A stretch of DNA of 51,608 nucleotides. Source: Halorubrum lipolyticum DSM 21995 (GTDB taxonomy: Archaea > Halobacteriota > Halobacteria > Halobacteriales > Haloferacaceae). The stretch lies in contig NZ_AOJG01000028.1 of assembly GCF_000337375.1 (NCBI RefSeq), positions 152,628 to 204,235 of the forward strand. The letters are read 5' to 3'. The notes under the pieces were generated by a model, which worked only from the letters and a program-made list of their open reading frames with translations, was not told the DNA's origin and did no database searches. This document shows positions 1-6,755 of this stretch, one piece after another (positions within the stretch are counted from its first letter, which is position 1; each line of letters starts with the position of its first letter). The position numbers and the translations under genes were made by a program.

Positions 1-35
1 TTGCCAGCCCGCTCAGAGATGTGTATAAGAGACAG
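1..35. other. Sequencing adaptor left at contig end
   Basis: Bases 17-35 read AGATGTGTATAAGAGACAG, the 19-bp Tn5 mosaic end used in Nextera libraries. Bases 1-16 (TTGCCAGCCCGCTCAG) match, from memory, the older 454-derived Nextera primer tail. The translated artefacts MCIRDR (+ strand) and VSYTHL (- strand) are familiar marks of this contamination. It is technical, not biological, and marks the physical end of an assembled contig. Confidence 0.97.
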
Positions 36-195
36 GTGGAAGAACTTCGAGCAGGCGCTGCGCCTGATGGAGAGCGGCGAGATCGACGTGGAAGCGATCC
101 AGGACACCTCCTACGGCATCGACGACGCGGCCGGGGCGTTCGAGGCGTTCCTCAACTCGGAGACCTGCAAGCCCGTCTTCAGCTTCGCCGAATGA
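36..195 (+). CDS. Zinc-type alcohol/polyol dehydrogenase, C-terminal fragment
   Basis: Only the last 53 or so codons are present; the 5' part is beyond the contig end and any methionine upstream of base 36 comes from the adaptor. The fragment (WKNFEQALRLMESGEIDVE..., then GIDDAAGAFEAF and a final KPVFSF) resembles the C-terminal helix and strand of medium-chain zinc-dependent dehydrogenases such as threonine or sorbitol dehydrogenase. It lies 64 nt before a rhamnonate dehydratase gene on the same strand, so it may be the sugar dehydrogenase that opens the rhamnose pathway, or an aldehyde/lactate-side enzyme. Substrate cannot be judged from this fragment. Confidence 0.6.
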
Positions 196-259
196 CGCCG
201 GCAGCACGCTCGCAAAGATTTAACCCGGTCTTACACGCATTGTCGGTCACACGGTAACT

Positions 260-1465
260 ATGGAAATCACAGACGTCTCAGCCACGAAGGTCAGTAACGA
301 ATCGTGGGGCGAATTCATCGAGTTCCCCCTCGTCACGATCATGTCGAAGTACGACGAGTACCGCAACACCGACGGCGGGAACCCGCAGGCCCGACGGAAG
401 TGGATGGGCCCGGTGGGCGACGTGGTCGTCGAAGTCGAGACGGACGCCGGCATCACCGGCGTCGGCGTCGGCAACTGGGGGACCGGCGCCATCGCCACCG
501 TCGTCGAGGAGACGCTCTCGAAGATCGTGACCGGCGAGGACCCGGCACAGCGCGAGCGCCTCTGGGAGCAGATGTACCGAGCGACGCTTCCGTTCGGCCG
601 GAAAGGGGTCGCCGTCATGGCGATCAGCGCGGTCGATCAGGCGCTGTGGGACATCGCGGGCAAGGACGCCGGTAAGCCGGTGTACGAGCTGCTCGGCGGG
701 CCGACCACCGACGAGATCCCCGCCTACGCCTCGAACCTCCACCCGGTCGACATGGAGACGCTCGAGCGCGAGGCCATCGAGTACGCCGAGGCGGGGTTCG
801 ACGCGGTGAAGCTCCGCTTCCTCCACGGTCCCGAGGCCGGTCGCTCGGGGATGGAAAAGAACGAGGAGATCGTCAGAACGGTTCGCGATGCGGTCGGCGA
901 CGAGCTCGAGATCGCGGGCGACGCCTACATGGGCTGGTCGGTCACGTACGCCAAGAAGATGACCAAGCGCCTCTCGAAGTACGACATGGCGTGGGTCGAA
1001 GAGCCGGTCATCGCCGACGACATCTCCGGCTACGCCGAGGTCCGCGAGGCCGCGCCCATGCCGATCTCCGGCGGCGAGCACGAGTTCACCCGCTGGGGCC
1101 ACGAGGACCTCCTCGAGGAGGGCGCCGTCGACATCCTTCAGCCCGACGTGGGGCGCGTCGGCGGCATCACGGAGCTCCGGAAGGTCGCGGACATGGCCGA
1201 AGTCCACGACGTGCCCGTGATCCCCCACGCCGGGACGAACCCGACGCTCCACTCGATCGCCGGCCACACCAACATGCCGATGGCGGAGTACTTCCCGACG
1301 CCCGAGTGGTTCCAGGAGCAACAGGAGGAACAGGAGTCGACCTACGCCGACGCCATCTTCGAGAACCCGCCCTCGCCCGAAGGCGGCTCGATCCCGCTGC
1401 CCGACGAGCCGGGGATCAGCACCCAGCTGAACCACGAGGCCCTCGAGCACTTCGCGGTCGAGTGA
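260..1465 (+). CDS. L-rhamnonate dehydratase (enolase superfamily)
   Basis: A 401-residue mandelate racemase/enolase-superfamily enzyme. The N-terminal capping domain contains TIMSKYDEYRN, which parallels the MSKYRDY segment I recall from bacterial RhmD, and the barrel has the same GEHE, LQPDVG and IPHAG order. Visible metal ligands are D221 (GDAYMGW), E247 (WVEEP) and E273 (GGEHE); D296 and H323 form the likely Asp-His catalytic dyad. The family removes water from L-rhamnonate to give 2-keto-3-deoxy-L-rhamnonate in the cytoplasm. The next gene starts 2 nt after the stop, so they are co-transcribed. The FAH hydrolase, SDR and lactonase downstream complete a rhamnose oxidation set. L-fuconate or another 6-deoxy acid is a less likely substrate. 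Confidence 0.85.
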   Translation: MEITDVSATKVSNESWGEFIEFPLVTIMSKYDEYRNTDGGNPQARRKWMGPVGDVVVEVETDAGITGVGVGNWGTGAIATVVEETLSKIVTGEDPAQRERLWEQMYRATLPFGRKGVAVMAISAVDQALWDIAGKDAGKPVYELLGGPTTDEIPAYASNLHPVDMETLEREAIEYAEAGFDAVKLRFLHGPEAGRSGMEKNEEIVRTVRDAVGDELEIAGDAYMGWSVTYAKKMTKRLSKYDMAWVEEPVIADDISGYAEVREAAPMPISGGEHEFTRWGHEDLLEEGAVDILQPDVGRVGGITELRKVADMAEVHDVPVIPHAGTNPTLHSIAGHTNMPMAEYFPTPEWFQEQQEEQESTYADAIFENPPSPEGGSIPLPDEPGISTQLNHEALEHFAVE

Positions 1466-1467
1466 GC

Positions 1468-2502
1468 ATGACCCGGGACATCAGCTTCGAGTACAACGTG
1501 CCCGTGTTCGCCGGCGCGCCCGACGCCGGCGCCGCCGAGCCCGAGCACCGCGACACGCCGGAGTACGAGGCGCTCGACTGGGAGAGTACGAAAGCGGGGA
1601 TCCTGCTGGCCGAGGAGCTCGGCTTCGACGCCGCGTGGGCCCCGGACCACCTGATGCTCGGACGCGACCACGCCGAGTACGAGTGCTGGACGCTCCTTTC
1701 GGCGATGGCGGGGTTCACCGACGACATCAACCTCGGCTCGCTCGTCCTCTGTAACGACTACCGGAACCCGGCGCTGGTCGGCAAGATGGCCGCCACCCTC
1801 GACGTTATCTCCGAGGGCCGACTCGAACTCGGCTTAGGCGCCGGCTGGCACGAACCGGAGTACGACGCCTACGGTTGGGAGTACCGCGACGGCTTCGAGC
1901 GCCTGATGCGCCTCGACGAGTCGATCCGACTGATGAAGCGGATGTGGGAGGCCGGCGGCGACGGCGCGAGCTTCGACGGCGACCACTACCAGATCGACGG
2001 CGCCACGTGCGCTCCCCAGCCGGTACAGGACCCGCACCCGCCGATCCTCGTGGGCGGGCAGGGAGAGCAAGTGACGCTCAAGCTCGTCGCCAAGCACGCG
2101 GACGTGTGGAACACGGACGTGTTCAACGGCGACGTGGACACGCTCGAACACAAGATCGACGTCATCGAGGATCACTGCGACACCGTCGACCGCGATCCCG
2201 ACGAGATCGAGTACTCGTGGGACGGCCACGTGATCTGTACGCGCGACGAGGAGAAGCTCGACCGCCTGCTCGATCTGATGCTCCCGATCCAGTTCGAGGA
2301 GGAGTACCAGGACCAGGCGCCGATCGAAACCGAGGAAGACGCCCGCGAGTACTTCGTCATGGGGACTCCGGAGGAGTGCGCCGAGGCGATCGAACGCCGG
2401 ATAGACGCCGGCGTCACGAAGTTCCAAGGCTGGTTCATCGACTTCCCCGACACGGACGGGATGGAGCTGTTCGCGGACGAAGTGATGCCGCAGTTCTCCT
2501 GA
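1468..2502 (+). CDS. LLM-class flavin/F420-dependent oxidoreductase
   Basis: The ATG at 1468 lies 2 nt after the preceding stop and gives a 344-residue protein; the open frame runs further upstream only as a shadow of the dehydratase gene. The luciferase-like TIM-barrel signature is clear: AEELGFDAAWAPDH near residue 50, LGSLVLCNDYRNPALVGKMAATLDVISEGRLELGLGAGWHEPEY in the middle, and PPILVGGQGEQ before the C-terminal half. In archaea this family usually uses coenzyme F420 or FMN. Nothing in the known diketo-hydrolase rhamnose pathway calls for such an enzyme, yet the spacing fixes it in the operon. It might oxidise the sugar, a lactone or a side product. The role is unknown. Confidence 0.8.
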   Translation: MTRDISFEYNVPVFAGAPDAGAAEPEHRDTPEYEALDWESTKAGILLAEELGFDAAWAPDHLMLGRDHAEYECWTLLSAMAGFTDDINLGSLVLCNDYRNPALVGKMAATLDVISEGRLELGLGAGWHEPEYDAYGWEYRDGFERLMRLDESIRLMKRMWEAGGDGASFDGDHYQIDGATCAPQPVQDPHPPILVGGQGEQVTLKLVAKHADVWNTDVFNGDVDTLEHKIDVIEDHCDTVDRDPDEIEYSWDGHVICTRDEEKLDRLLDLMLPIQFEEEYQDQAPIETEEDAREYFVMGTPEECAEAIERRIDAGVTKFQGWFIDFPDTDGMELFADEVMPQFS

Positions 2503-2536
2503 GGCCCGTTCGGGCCGCTTCGCGGCCGCTCGTTTT
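2503..2536 (+). terminator. Putative terminator after the oxidoreductase gene
   Basis: Immediately after the stop codon, GGCCCG-TT-CGGGCC (2503-2516) and GGCCGC-TTC-GCGGCC (2513-2527) form two overlapping hairpins, followed by a TTTT run at 2533-2536. This separates the dehydratase/oxidoreductase pair from the regulator gene. Confidence 0.5.
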
Positions 2537-2652
2537 CGCCGACATCGACGGCGACCACACGATTTTCGCCCGGGCACCGACCGGTGTCGTGCAGCCGTCT
2601 CTGTCGCGGTCTACCCCAAACGCCTAAGTTCCGACTCCCCTTTCATCCGGCT

Positions 2653-3411
2653 ATGACGGATAGCGTTCCGGTGAAAGCGGCAAAGACCTCTTTCGAGATC
2701 ATCCATGCGCTCCGGGAGCTGGAGGGGGCCGGCGTCTCGGAGCTTGCGGACGAGCTGGACAAGCCCACGAGCACGATCCACGACCACCTTCGAACGCTGG
2801 AAAGCGAAGAGTACCTGGTCAAATCTGACGGGAAGTACTACGTCGGAACGCGGTTTCTGGGTATCGGCGAACAGGCGCGAGCGCGCCAGAAAGTGTATCG
2901 GGTCGCCCGGCAGGAGGTCGACGAGCTCGCCGACGAGACTGGCGGACACACCAACCTGATGATCGAGGAACACGGCCGCGGCATCTTCCTCCACAAGTCC
3001 CGCGCTCCCGACGCCGTGCAGCTCGACACCCACGCCGGGATGCGCGTTCCGCTCCAGACGACCGCGATGGGCAAGGCGATCCTGGCGTTCCGCCCCAGAG
3101 AGGAGGTCGAGTCGATCATCGACCGCCACGGCCTCCCCCGGGTCACCGAGAAGACGATCACCGACCGCGGCGAGCTGTTCGACGAGCTCGCCGCGATCGC
3201 GGACCGAGGCCACGCCTACGACGACGAGGAACGCGTCAAGGGGATGCGCTGTGTCGCGGCGCCGATCACGAACGAAGACGGACGGGCCATCGCCGCGATC
3301 AGCGTCTCGAGCCCCAAGAGCCGGCTTCGCGGCGAGGAGTTCCGCGAGGAAGTCCCGGACCTGATCCTCAGCAAGGCCAACATCATCGAGGTCAACCTGA
3401 CCTACTCGTAG
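2653..3411 (+). CDS. IclR-family transcription regulator
   Basis: The ATG at 2653 gives 252 residues, the usual IclR length; the longer frame from 2584 has no support. Residues about 8-60 form the winged helix (AAKTSFEIIHALRELEGAGVSELADELDKPTSTIHDHLRTLE), followed by an effector domain with the typical VPLQTTAMGKAILAF and GMRCVAAPI segments. Haloarchaeal IclR proteins often control the sugar-acid operon they sit in, as activator or repressor. Its place between the dehydratase pair and the hydrolase/SDR pair makes a rhamnose-pathway intermediate the natural effector candidate (inference). A terminator-like hairpin lies just upstream, so it probably has its own promoter. Confidence 0.9.
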   Translation: MTDSVPVKAAKTSFEIIHALRELEGAGVSELADELDKPTSTIHDHLRTLESEEYLVKSDGKYYVGTRFLGIGEQARARQKVYRVARQEVDELADETGGHTNLMIEEHGRGIFLHKSRAPDAVQLDTHAGMRVPLQTTAMGKAILAFRPREEVESIIDRHGLPRVTEKTITDRGELFDELAAIADRGHAYDDEERVKGMRCVAAPITNEDGRAIAAISVSSPKSRLRGEEFREEVPDLILSKANIIEVNLTYS

Positions 3412-3474
3412 CACCCCCCGGGGCCCGGATCCGAAGGGAAACAATTAGGGTGATCCCGTGAGCACACTGGTTTG

Positions 3475-4317
3475 ATGCAATTTGTTCGATACGCGGCCGA
3501 CAGTACCCCGCAGTGGGGCGTTCGCCGCGACGAGGAGATCGTTCCGCTGAACGGGCTCCGGGAAGACGTGACGTACCAGCAGCTGACCGACTCCGGCTTC
3601 CTGAACGTCGTCGAGGACGCCGTCGAGGCGGCCGCCGATCGGGCGGTTCCCGTCGACGAGACGCGCCTTCTCGCGCCCGTTCCGCGGCCCGGCAAGATCG
3701 TGTGCGTCGGGCTGAACTACCACGACCACGCCGAGGAGCAGGACGAGGAGGTCCCCGAGCGCCCGCTCCTGTTCGGGAAGGCCGGAACGAGCGTCACCAA
3801 TCCCGACGACCCGATCGTCAACCCCTCCGACATCGACGAGTTGGATTACGAGGTCGAACTCGGCGTCGTTATCGGTCGGACCGCGAAGGACGTCGAGGCC
3901 GCCGACGCGCGTGACTACATCGCCGGGTACACCGCGATCAACGACGTGAGCGCCCGCGACGCCCAGTTCGAGGACGAGCAGTTCCTCCGGGGGAAAAGCT
4001 ACGACACGTTCGCCCCGATGGGCCCGACGCTCGTCCCCGACGAGCACCTCGACCCGGGCAACCTCGACGTGGCCTGCCGCGTGAACGGCGAGACGCGCCA
4101 GGAGTCGAACACCGATCAGTTCATTTTCGGCGTCGAGGAAGTCGTCGAGTACATCAGCGACGTCATGACGCTGCGTCCGGGCGACGTGATCTCGACCGGA
4201 ACGCCCGGCGGCGTCGGCATCTTCCGCGACCCGCCGGAACTGCTCGACGACGGCGACGTCGTCGACGTGGAAATCGAGGGGATCGGAACGCTGACCAACC
4301 ACGTCGCCGACGAGTGA
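3475..4317 (+). CDS. FAH-family 2,4-diketo-3-deoxy-L-rhamnonate hydrolase
   Basis: The ATG at 3475 gives 280 residues; a TTG one codon earlier is less likely. A TATA-like CAATTAG lies about 28 nt upstream. The protein is a fumarylacetoacetate hydrolase-fold enzyme: CVGLNYHDHAEE near residue 77, divalent-metal ligands E126 and E128 in YEVELGVVIG, D157 in NDVSARD, and GDVISTGTPGGVG near the end. In the diketo-hydrolase route of L-rhamnose (and L-fucose) breakdown, this family splits the 2,4-diketo acid to pyruvate plus L-lactate. The SDR that would make that diketo acid begins 4 nt downstream. General acylpyruvase activity is the alternative. Confidence 0.8.
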   Translation: MQFVRYAADSTPQWGVRRDEEIVPLNGLREDVTYQQLTDSGFLNVVEDAVEAAADRAVPVDETRLLAPVPRPGKIVCVGLNYHDHAEEQDEEVPERPLLFGKAGTSVTNPDDPIVNPSDIDELDYEVELGVVIGRTAKDVEAADARDYIAGYTAINDVSARDAQFEDEQFLRGKSYDTFAPMGPTLVPDEHLDPGNLDVACRVNGETRQESNTDQFIFGVEEVVEYISDVMTLRPGDVISTGTPGGVGIFRDPPELLDDGDVVDVEIEGIGTLTNHVADE

Positions 4318-4321
4318 GTCC

Positions 4322-5119
4322 ATGAGCTCACGAACGGACGACCGCTTGGACGGCGCCCACGTCGTGGTGACCGGCGGCGCCCGAGGTATCGGCCGCGGTA
4401 TCGCGGTCCGCTGCGCCCGCTCCGGAGCGGACGTGTCCCTGTTCGACCTGCGACCGGACGTGGCTGCAGAGACGGCCGAACGGGTCCGCGAGATCGGCCG
4501 CGACGCCGCGGTGTTCGAGGTCGACGTGACCGACGAGGCCGCCGTGTCGGAGGCGGTCGACGACGCTCGCGAGGGGCTGGGCGCAATCGACGGGCTGGTG
4601 AACAACGCGGGGATCCAGCAGGCGATCCCGCTCTTGGAGACGAGCGAAGCGGAGTGGGACCGCCACTTCGACGTGAACGCGAAGGGGTCGTTCCTCGTCG
4701 CCAAACACGTCGCGAAGCGGATGATCGCGGACGAGGTCGCCGGGAGCATCGTCAACGTCTCGTCGGTCGGCGCGGAGCGCCCCTTCCCGGGACAGGGAGC
4801 GTACGGGGCCTCGAAGGCGGCCGTGCTCGCGTTTACGACGGTGCTCGCGAAGGAGCTGGCCGAACACGACATCACGGTCAACGCGGTCAAGCCCGGCACG
4901 GTCGACACGCCGATGGTACAGCAGTGGCTCACGGAACGCGCCGAACAGCACGACACCAGCGAGGACCGGCTCCTCGCGGAGGCGCTCGACGACCACATCC
5001 TCGATCGGATCGGGCAGCCGGAGGAGGTCGGCCACGCCGTCGTGTTGTTGCTCTCGGAGGAGGGCGACTGGATCACCGGCGAATCGATCGCGGTCGACGG
5101 CGGGTATTTAAAAGCCTGA
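4322..5119 (+). CDS. SDR dehydrogenase, probably 2-keto-3-deoxy-L-rhamnonate dehydrogenase
   Basis: A 265-residue classical short-chain dehydrogenase. The cofactor motif is G18-G-A-R-G-I-G24, NNAG is at 94-97, and the catalytic residues are S147/S148, Y161 and K165 (YGASK). The acidic residue after strand 2 (FDLRP) favours NAD over NADP. It starts 4 nt after the FAH-family gene, so the two are translated as a pair. In the diketo-hydrolase pathway an SDR oxidises 2-keto-3-deoxy-L-rhamnonate at C4. It could also be the initial L-rhamnose 1-dehydrogenase or a KduD-like enzyme, since SDRs fill those roles elsewhere; pairing with the hydrolase favours the first reading. Confidence 0.75.
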   Translation: MSSRTDDRLDGAHVVVTGGARGIGRGIAVRCARSGADVSLFDLRPDVAAETAERVREIGRDAAVFEVDVTDEAAVSEAVDDAREGLGAIDGLVNNAGIQQAIPLLETSEAEWDRHFDVNAKGSFLVAKHVAKRMIADEVAGSIVNVSSVGAERPFPGQGAYGASKAAVLAFTTVLAKELAEHDITVNAVKPGTVDTPMVQQWLTERAEQHDTSEDRLLAEALDDHILDRIGQPEEVGHAVVLLLSEEGDWITGESIAVDGGYLKA

Positions 5120-5162
5120 GCGCTGGGGAACCTTTAGTAGTCGAGCCGTCGATGTCGCTTCC

Positions 5163-6035
5163 ATGATCGTCGATTCGCACACACACGCGTGGGCGGCGCC
5201 GAGCGAAGATCACCCGTGGGTCAACGGACCGTTGCTGGACGTCGTCGACGAGTTCGACGTGCACACGGTGTACACCGCGGAGCGGCTGCTCGACGACATG
5301 GACCGGAACGGGGTCGACGAGGCGGTCATCGTGGGGTATCCGATCTGCGACTGGCGAGACAACCGGTACACCGTCGAAGCCGCCCGCGAACACGACCGGC
5401 TGTACGGGATCGTCATGGTCGACCAGTTCGCGGACGACGCGGCCGACCGGCTGCGCGAGTACATGGCCGTCGACGGGGTGCTCGGGTTCCGCCTCGGCGC
5501 GGCCTGTCCGTACGACGAGATGTGGAAGCGGTTCGACCCGAACGTCGACTGGCTCCGCCGCGCGATCGGCGAAGCGGAGTTCTGGGAGGCGGCCCGCGAG
5601 ACGGACGCGACCGTGCAGATACTCTGTGACCACTCCCAGTTGGATCAGGCGCTGGAGCTCGTGGAGCGCTACCCCGACCTCACGTACCTGTTCGACCACT
5701 TCTCGCACGCCGGTCCGCAGACGCCGATCGAGGACGGTACGTTCGCGCGGTACGCCGAGCTGGCCGAGTACGACTCCGTCGCGGTCAAGGTCTCGGAGAT
5801 CCCCCACATGTCGGAGGAGGCGTTCCCCTACGCGGACATGCACGACCACGTGCGGTGGTTCGTCGACACGTTCGGCCGCGAGCGCGTGGTCTGGGGGTCG
5901 GACTACCCCAACGTCAGCGACGCCGCGGGATACGGCGACGCCCGCCACTGGCTCGACCGCGTGGAAGGGATCTCCGAAACCGATCGAGAGTGGATCACCG
6001 GGCGCGCGTTCCGAGAACACGTCCTCAGCGGGTGA
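5163..6035 (+). CDS. Amidohydrolase-2 family sugar lactonase (L-rhamnonolactonase-like)
   Basis: A 290-residue metal-dependent TIM-barrel hydrolase of the COG3618 type. The N-terminal metal site is DSHTHAW (H6, H8); later come the YLFDHFSH and WGSDYPN segments, which carry the distal His and Asp ligands. Members linked to deoxy-sugar oxidation open L-rhamnono- or L-fucono-lactone to the free acid, the step just before the dehydratase at 260. CTTTAGTA centred near 5136 lies about 26 nt before the ATG, so it may have an extra leaderless promoter inside the operon. A decarboxylase of the same superfamily is an alternative, but the context argues for lactonase. Confidence 0.7.
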   Translation: MIVDSHTHAWAAPSEDHPWVNGPLLDVVDEFDVHTVYTAERLLDDMDRNGVDEAVIVGYPICDWRDNRYTVEAAREHDRLYGIVMVDQFADDAADRLREYMAVDGVLGFRLGAACPYDEMWKRFDPNVDWLRRAIGEAEFWEAARETDATVQILCDHSQLDQALELVERYPDLTYLFDHFSHAGPQTPIEDGTFARYAELAEYDSVAVKVSEIPHMSEEAFPYADMHDHVRWFVDTFGRERVVWGSDYPNVSDAAGYGDARHWLDRVEGISETDREWITGRAFREHVLSG

Positions 6036-6202
6036 CGGTCGAGCCGACGGCGGCGGTGCTGACGGCGATAATAAAAGCGTGACGCCGGCCCCATCCGCTG
6101 TCGGCGACGACGGTTCGGTACCGAACGAAGCGCTGCGGCGTACGGGGTGAAGCACGCCGGGGAACACACGGTGCCAGTGAGATCCGTCGAAAAATCAGTA
6201 TG

Positions 6203-6217
6203 TCCGGTATTACCGGA
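6203..6217. promoter_or_regulatory. Dyad copy 1, TCCGG-TATTA-CCGGA
   Basis: A perfect 5-bp inverted repeat around a 5-nt AT spacer, the size and symmetry of a dimeric regulator site. Two related dyads follow at 6365 and 6577 in the same intergenic stretch. Confidence 0.5.
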
Positions 6218-6364
6218 AGAAACGACCGTGATGATTCAATTAACGATATCGGTGAACCGCGATCTCCCACATTACGCTAATTCGACCGGACCACCGTCCG
6301 AGACGCCTCGGATTCGTGAACAGCCACTCGAATCTCAACGTGTCTGGAAGCGCCTCGATAAGAC

Positions 6365-6385
6365 TTATCCGGTATAGCCGGATAA
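6365..6385. promoter_or_regulatory. Dyad copy 2, TTATCCGG-N5-CCGGATAA
   Basis: The best copy: an 8-bp perfect inverted repeat around the spacer TATAG. It shares the TCCGG/CCGGA core and 5-nt spacer with the copies at 6203 and 6577. Confidence 0.55.
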
Positions 6386-6576
6386 ATAGATACGCTCCGA
6401 GCGGCGCTTGTGAAACAGTCGAAGAGACCGTGAACCGACGTTCTCGCCACTATTTTCGGTATACACTGTTCCAATAGCGGAGATCACCGACACTCATGAG
6501 AGTGCATTGATCAGTTAGCGGGGGAGGAAATTACAACCATACGCGCGTAATTGCTCTCTGAAACCGTCGGTAGATG

Positions 6577-6591
6577 TCCGGCATTATCGGA
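6577..6591. promoter_or_regulatory. Dyad copy 3, TCCGG-CATTA-TCGGA
   Basis: The same 5+5+5 layout with one mismatch in the right arm. It is preceded by TG as in copy 1 (ATGTCCGG...), so copies 1 and 3 share a slightly longer match. Confidence 0.45.
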
Positions 6592-6755
6592 AATTTGGCG
6601 AGTTGCGCGTCGTAGTCCGTTGCTACTATCACGAGGTCAGCAGTCGTGAACACGCGATTCGGAGTCCCGAAGCGCAGAACATAAGCCAGACGGGATGACA
6701 CCGCGCCGATCGATGCAATAGAACGGCATCACGTAATCGACGCTGACCACGGTCG

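Larger units (their letters stand above)
6036..6755. other. Gene-free stretch between convergent genes
   Basis: No convincing gene: the short open frames (for example 6147-6377 on +, 6277-6474 on -) have no recognisable domains or start signals. The stretch is clearly more AT-rich than its flanks and holds three copies of a CCGG-arm dyad, listed separately. Because both flanking genes run into it, the dyads do not sit in an ordinary promoter position. Confidence 0.6.

Noticed and set aside
17-35. Tn5 mosaic end as evidence of a natural transposon
   Set aside because: The flanking 16 bases are library adaptor sequence and it lies at the very contig end, so it is technical.
3445-5076. 543-codon open frame on the minus strand
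   Set aside because: It covers the FAH and SDR genes, which have complete motifs; its translation has no domain and a composition typical of antisense frames in GC-rich DNA.
6147-6377. 76-codon open frame between the lactonase and DUF2264 genes
   Set aside because: It runs through the CCGG dyads and has no recognisable features.
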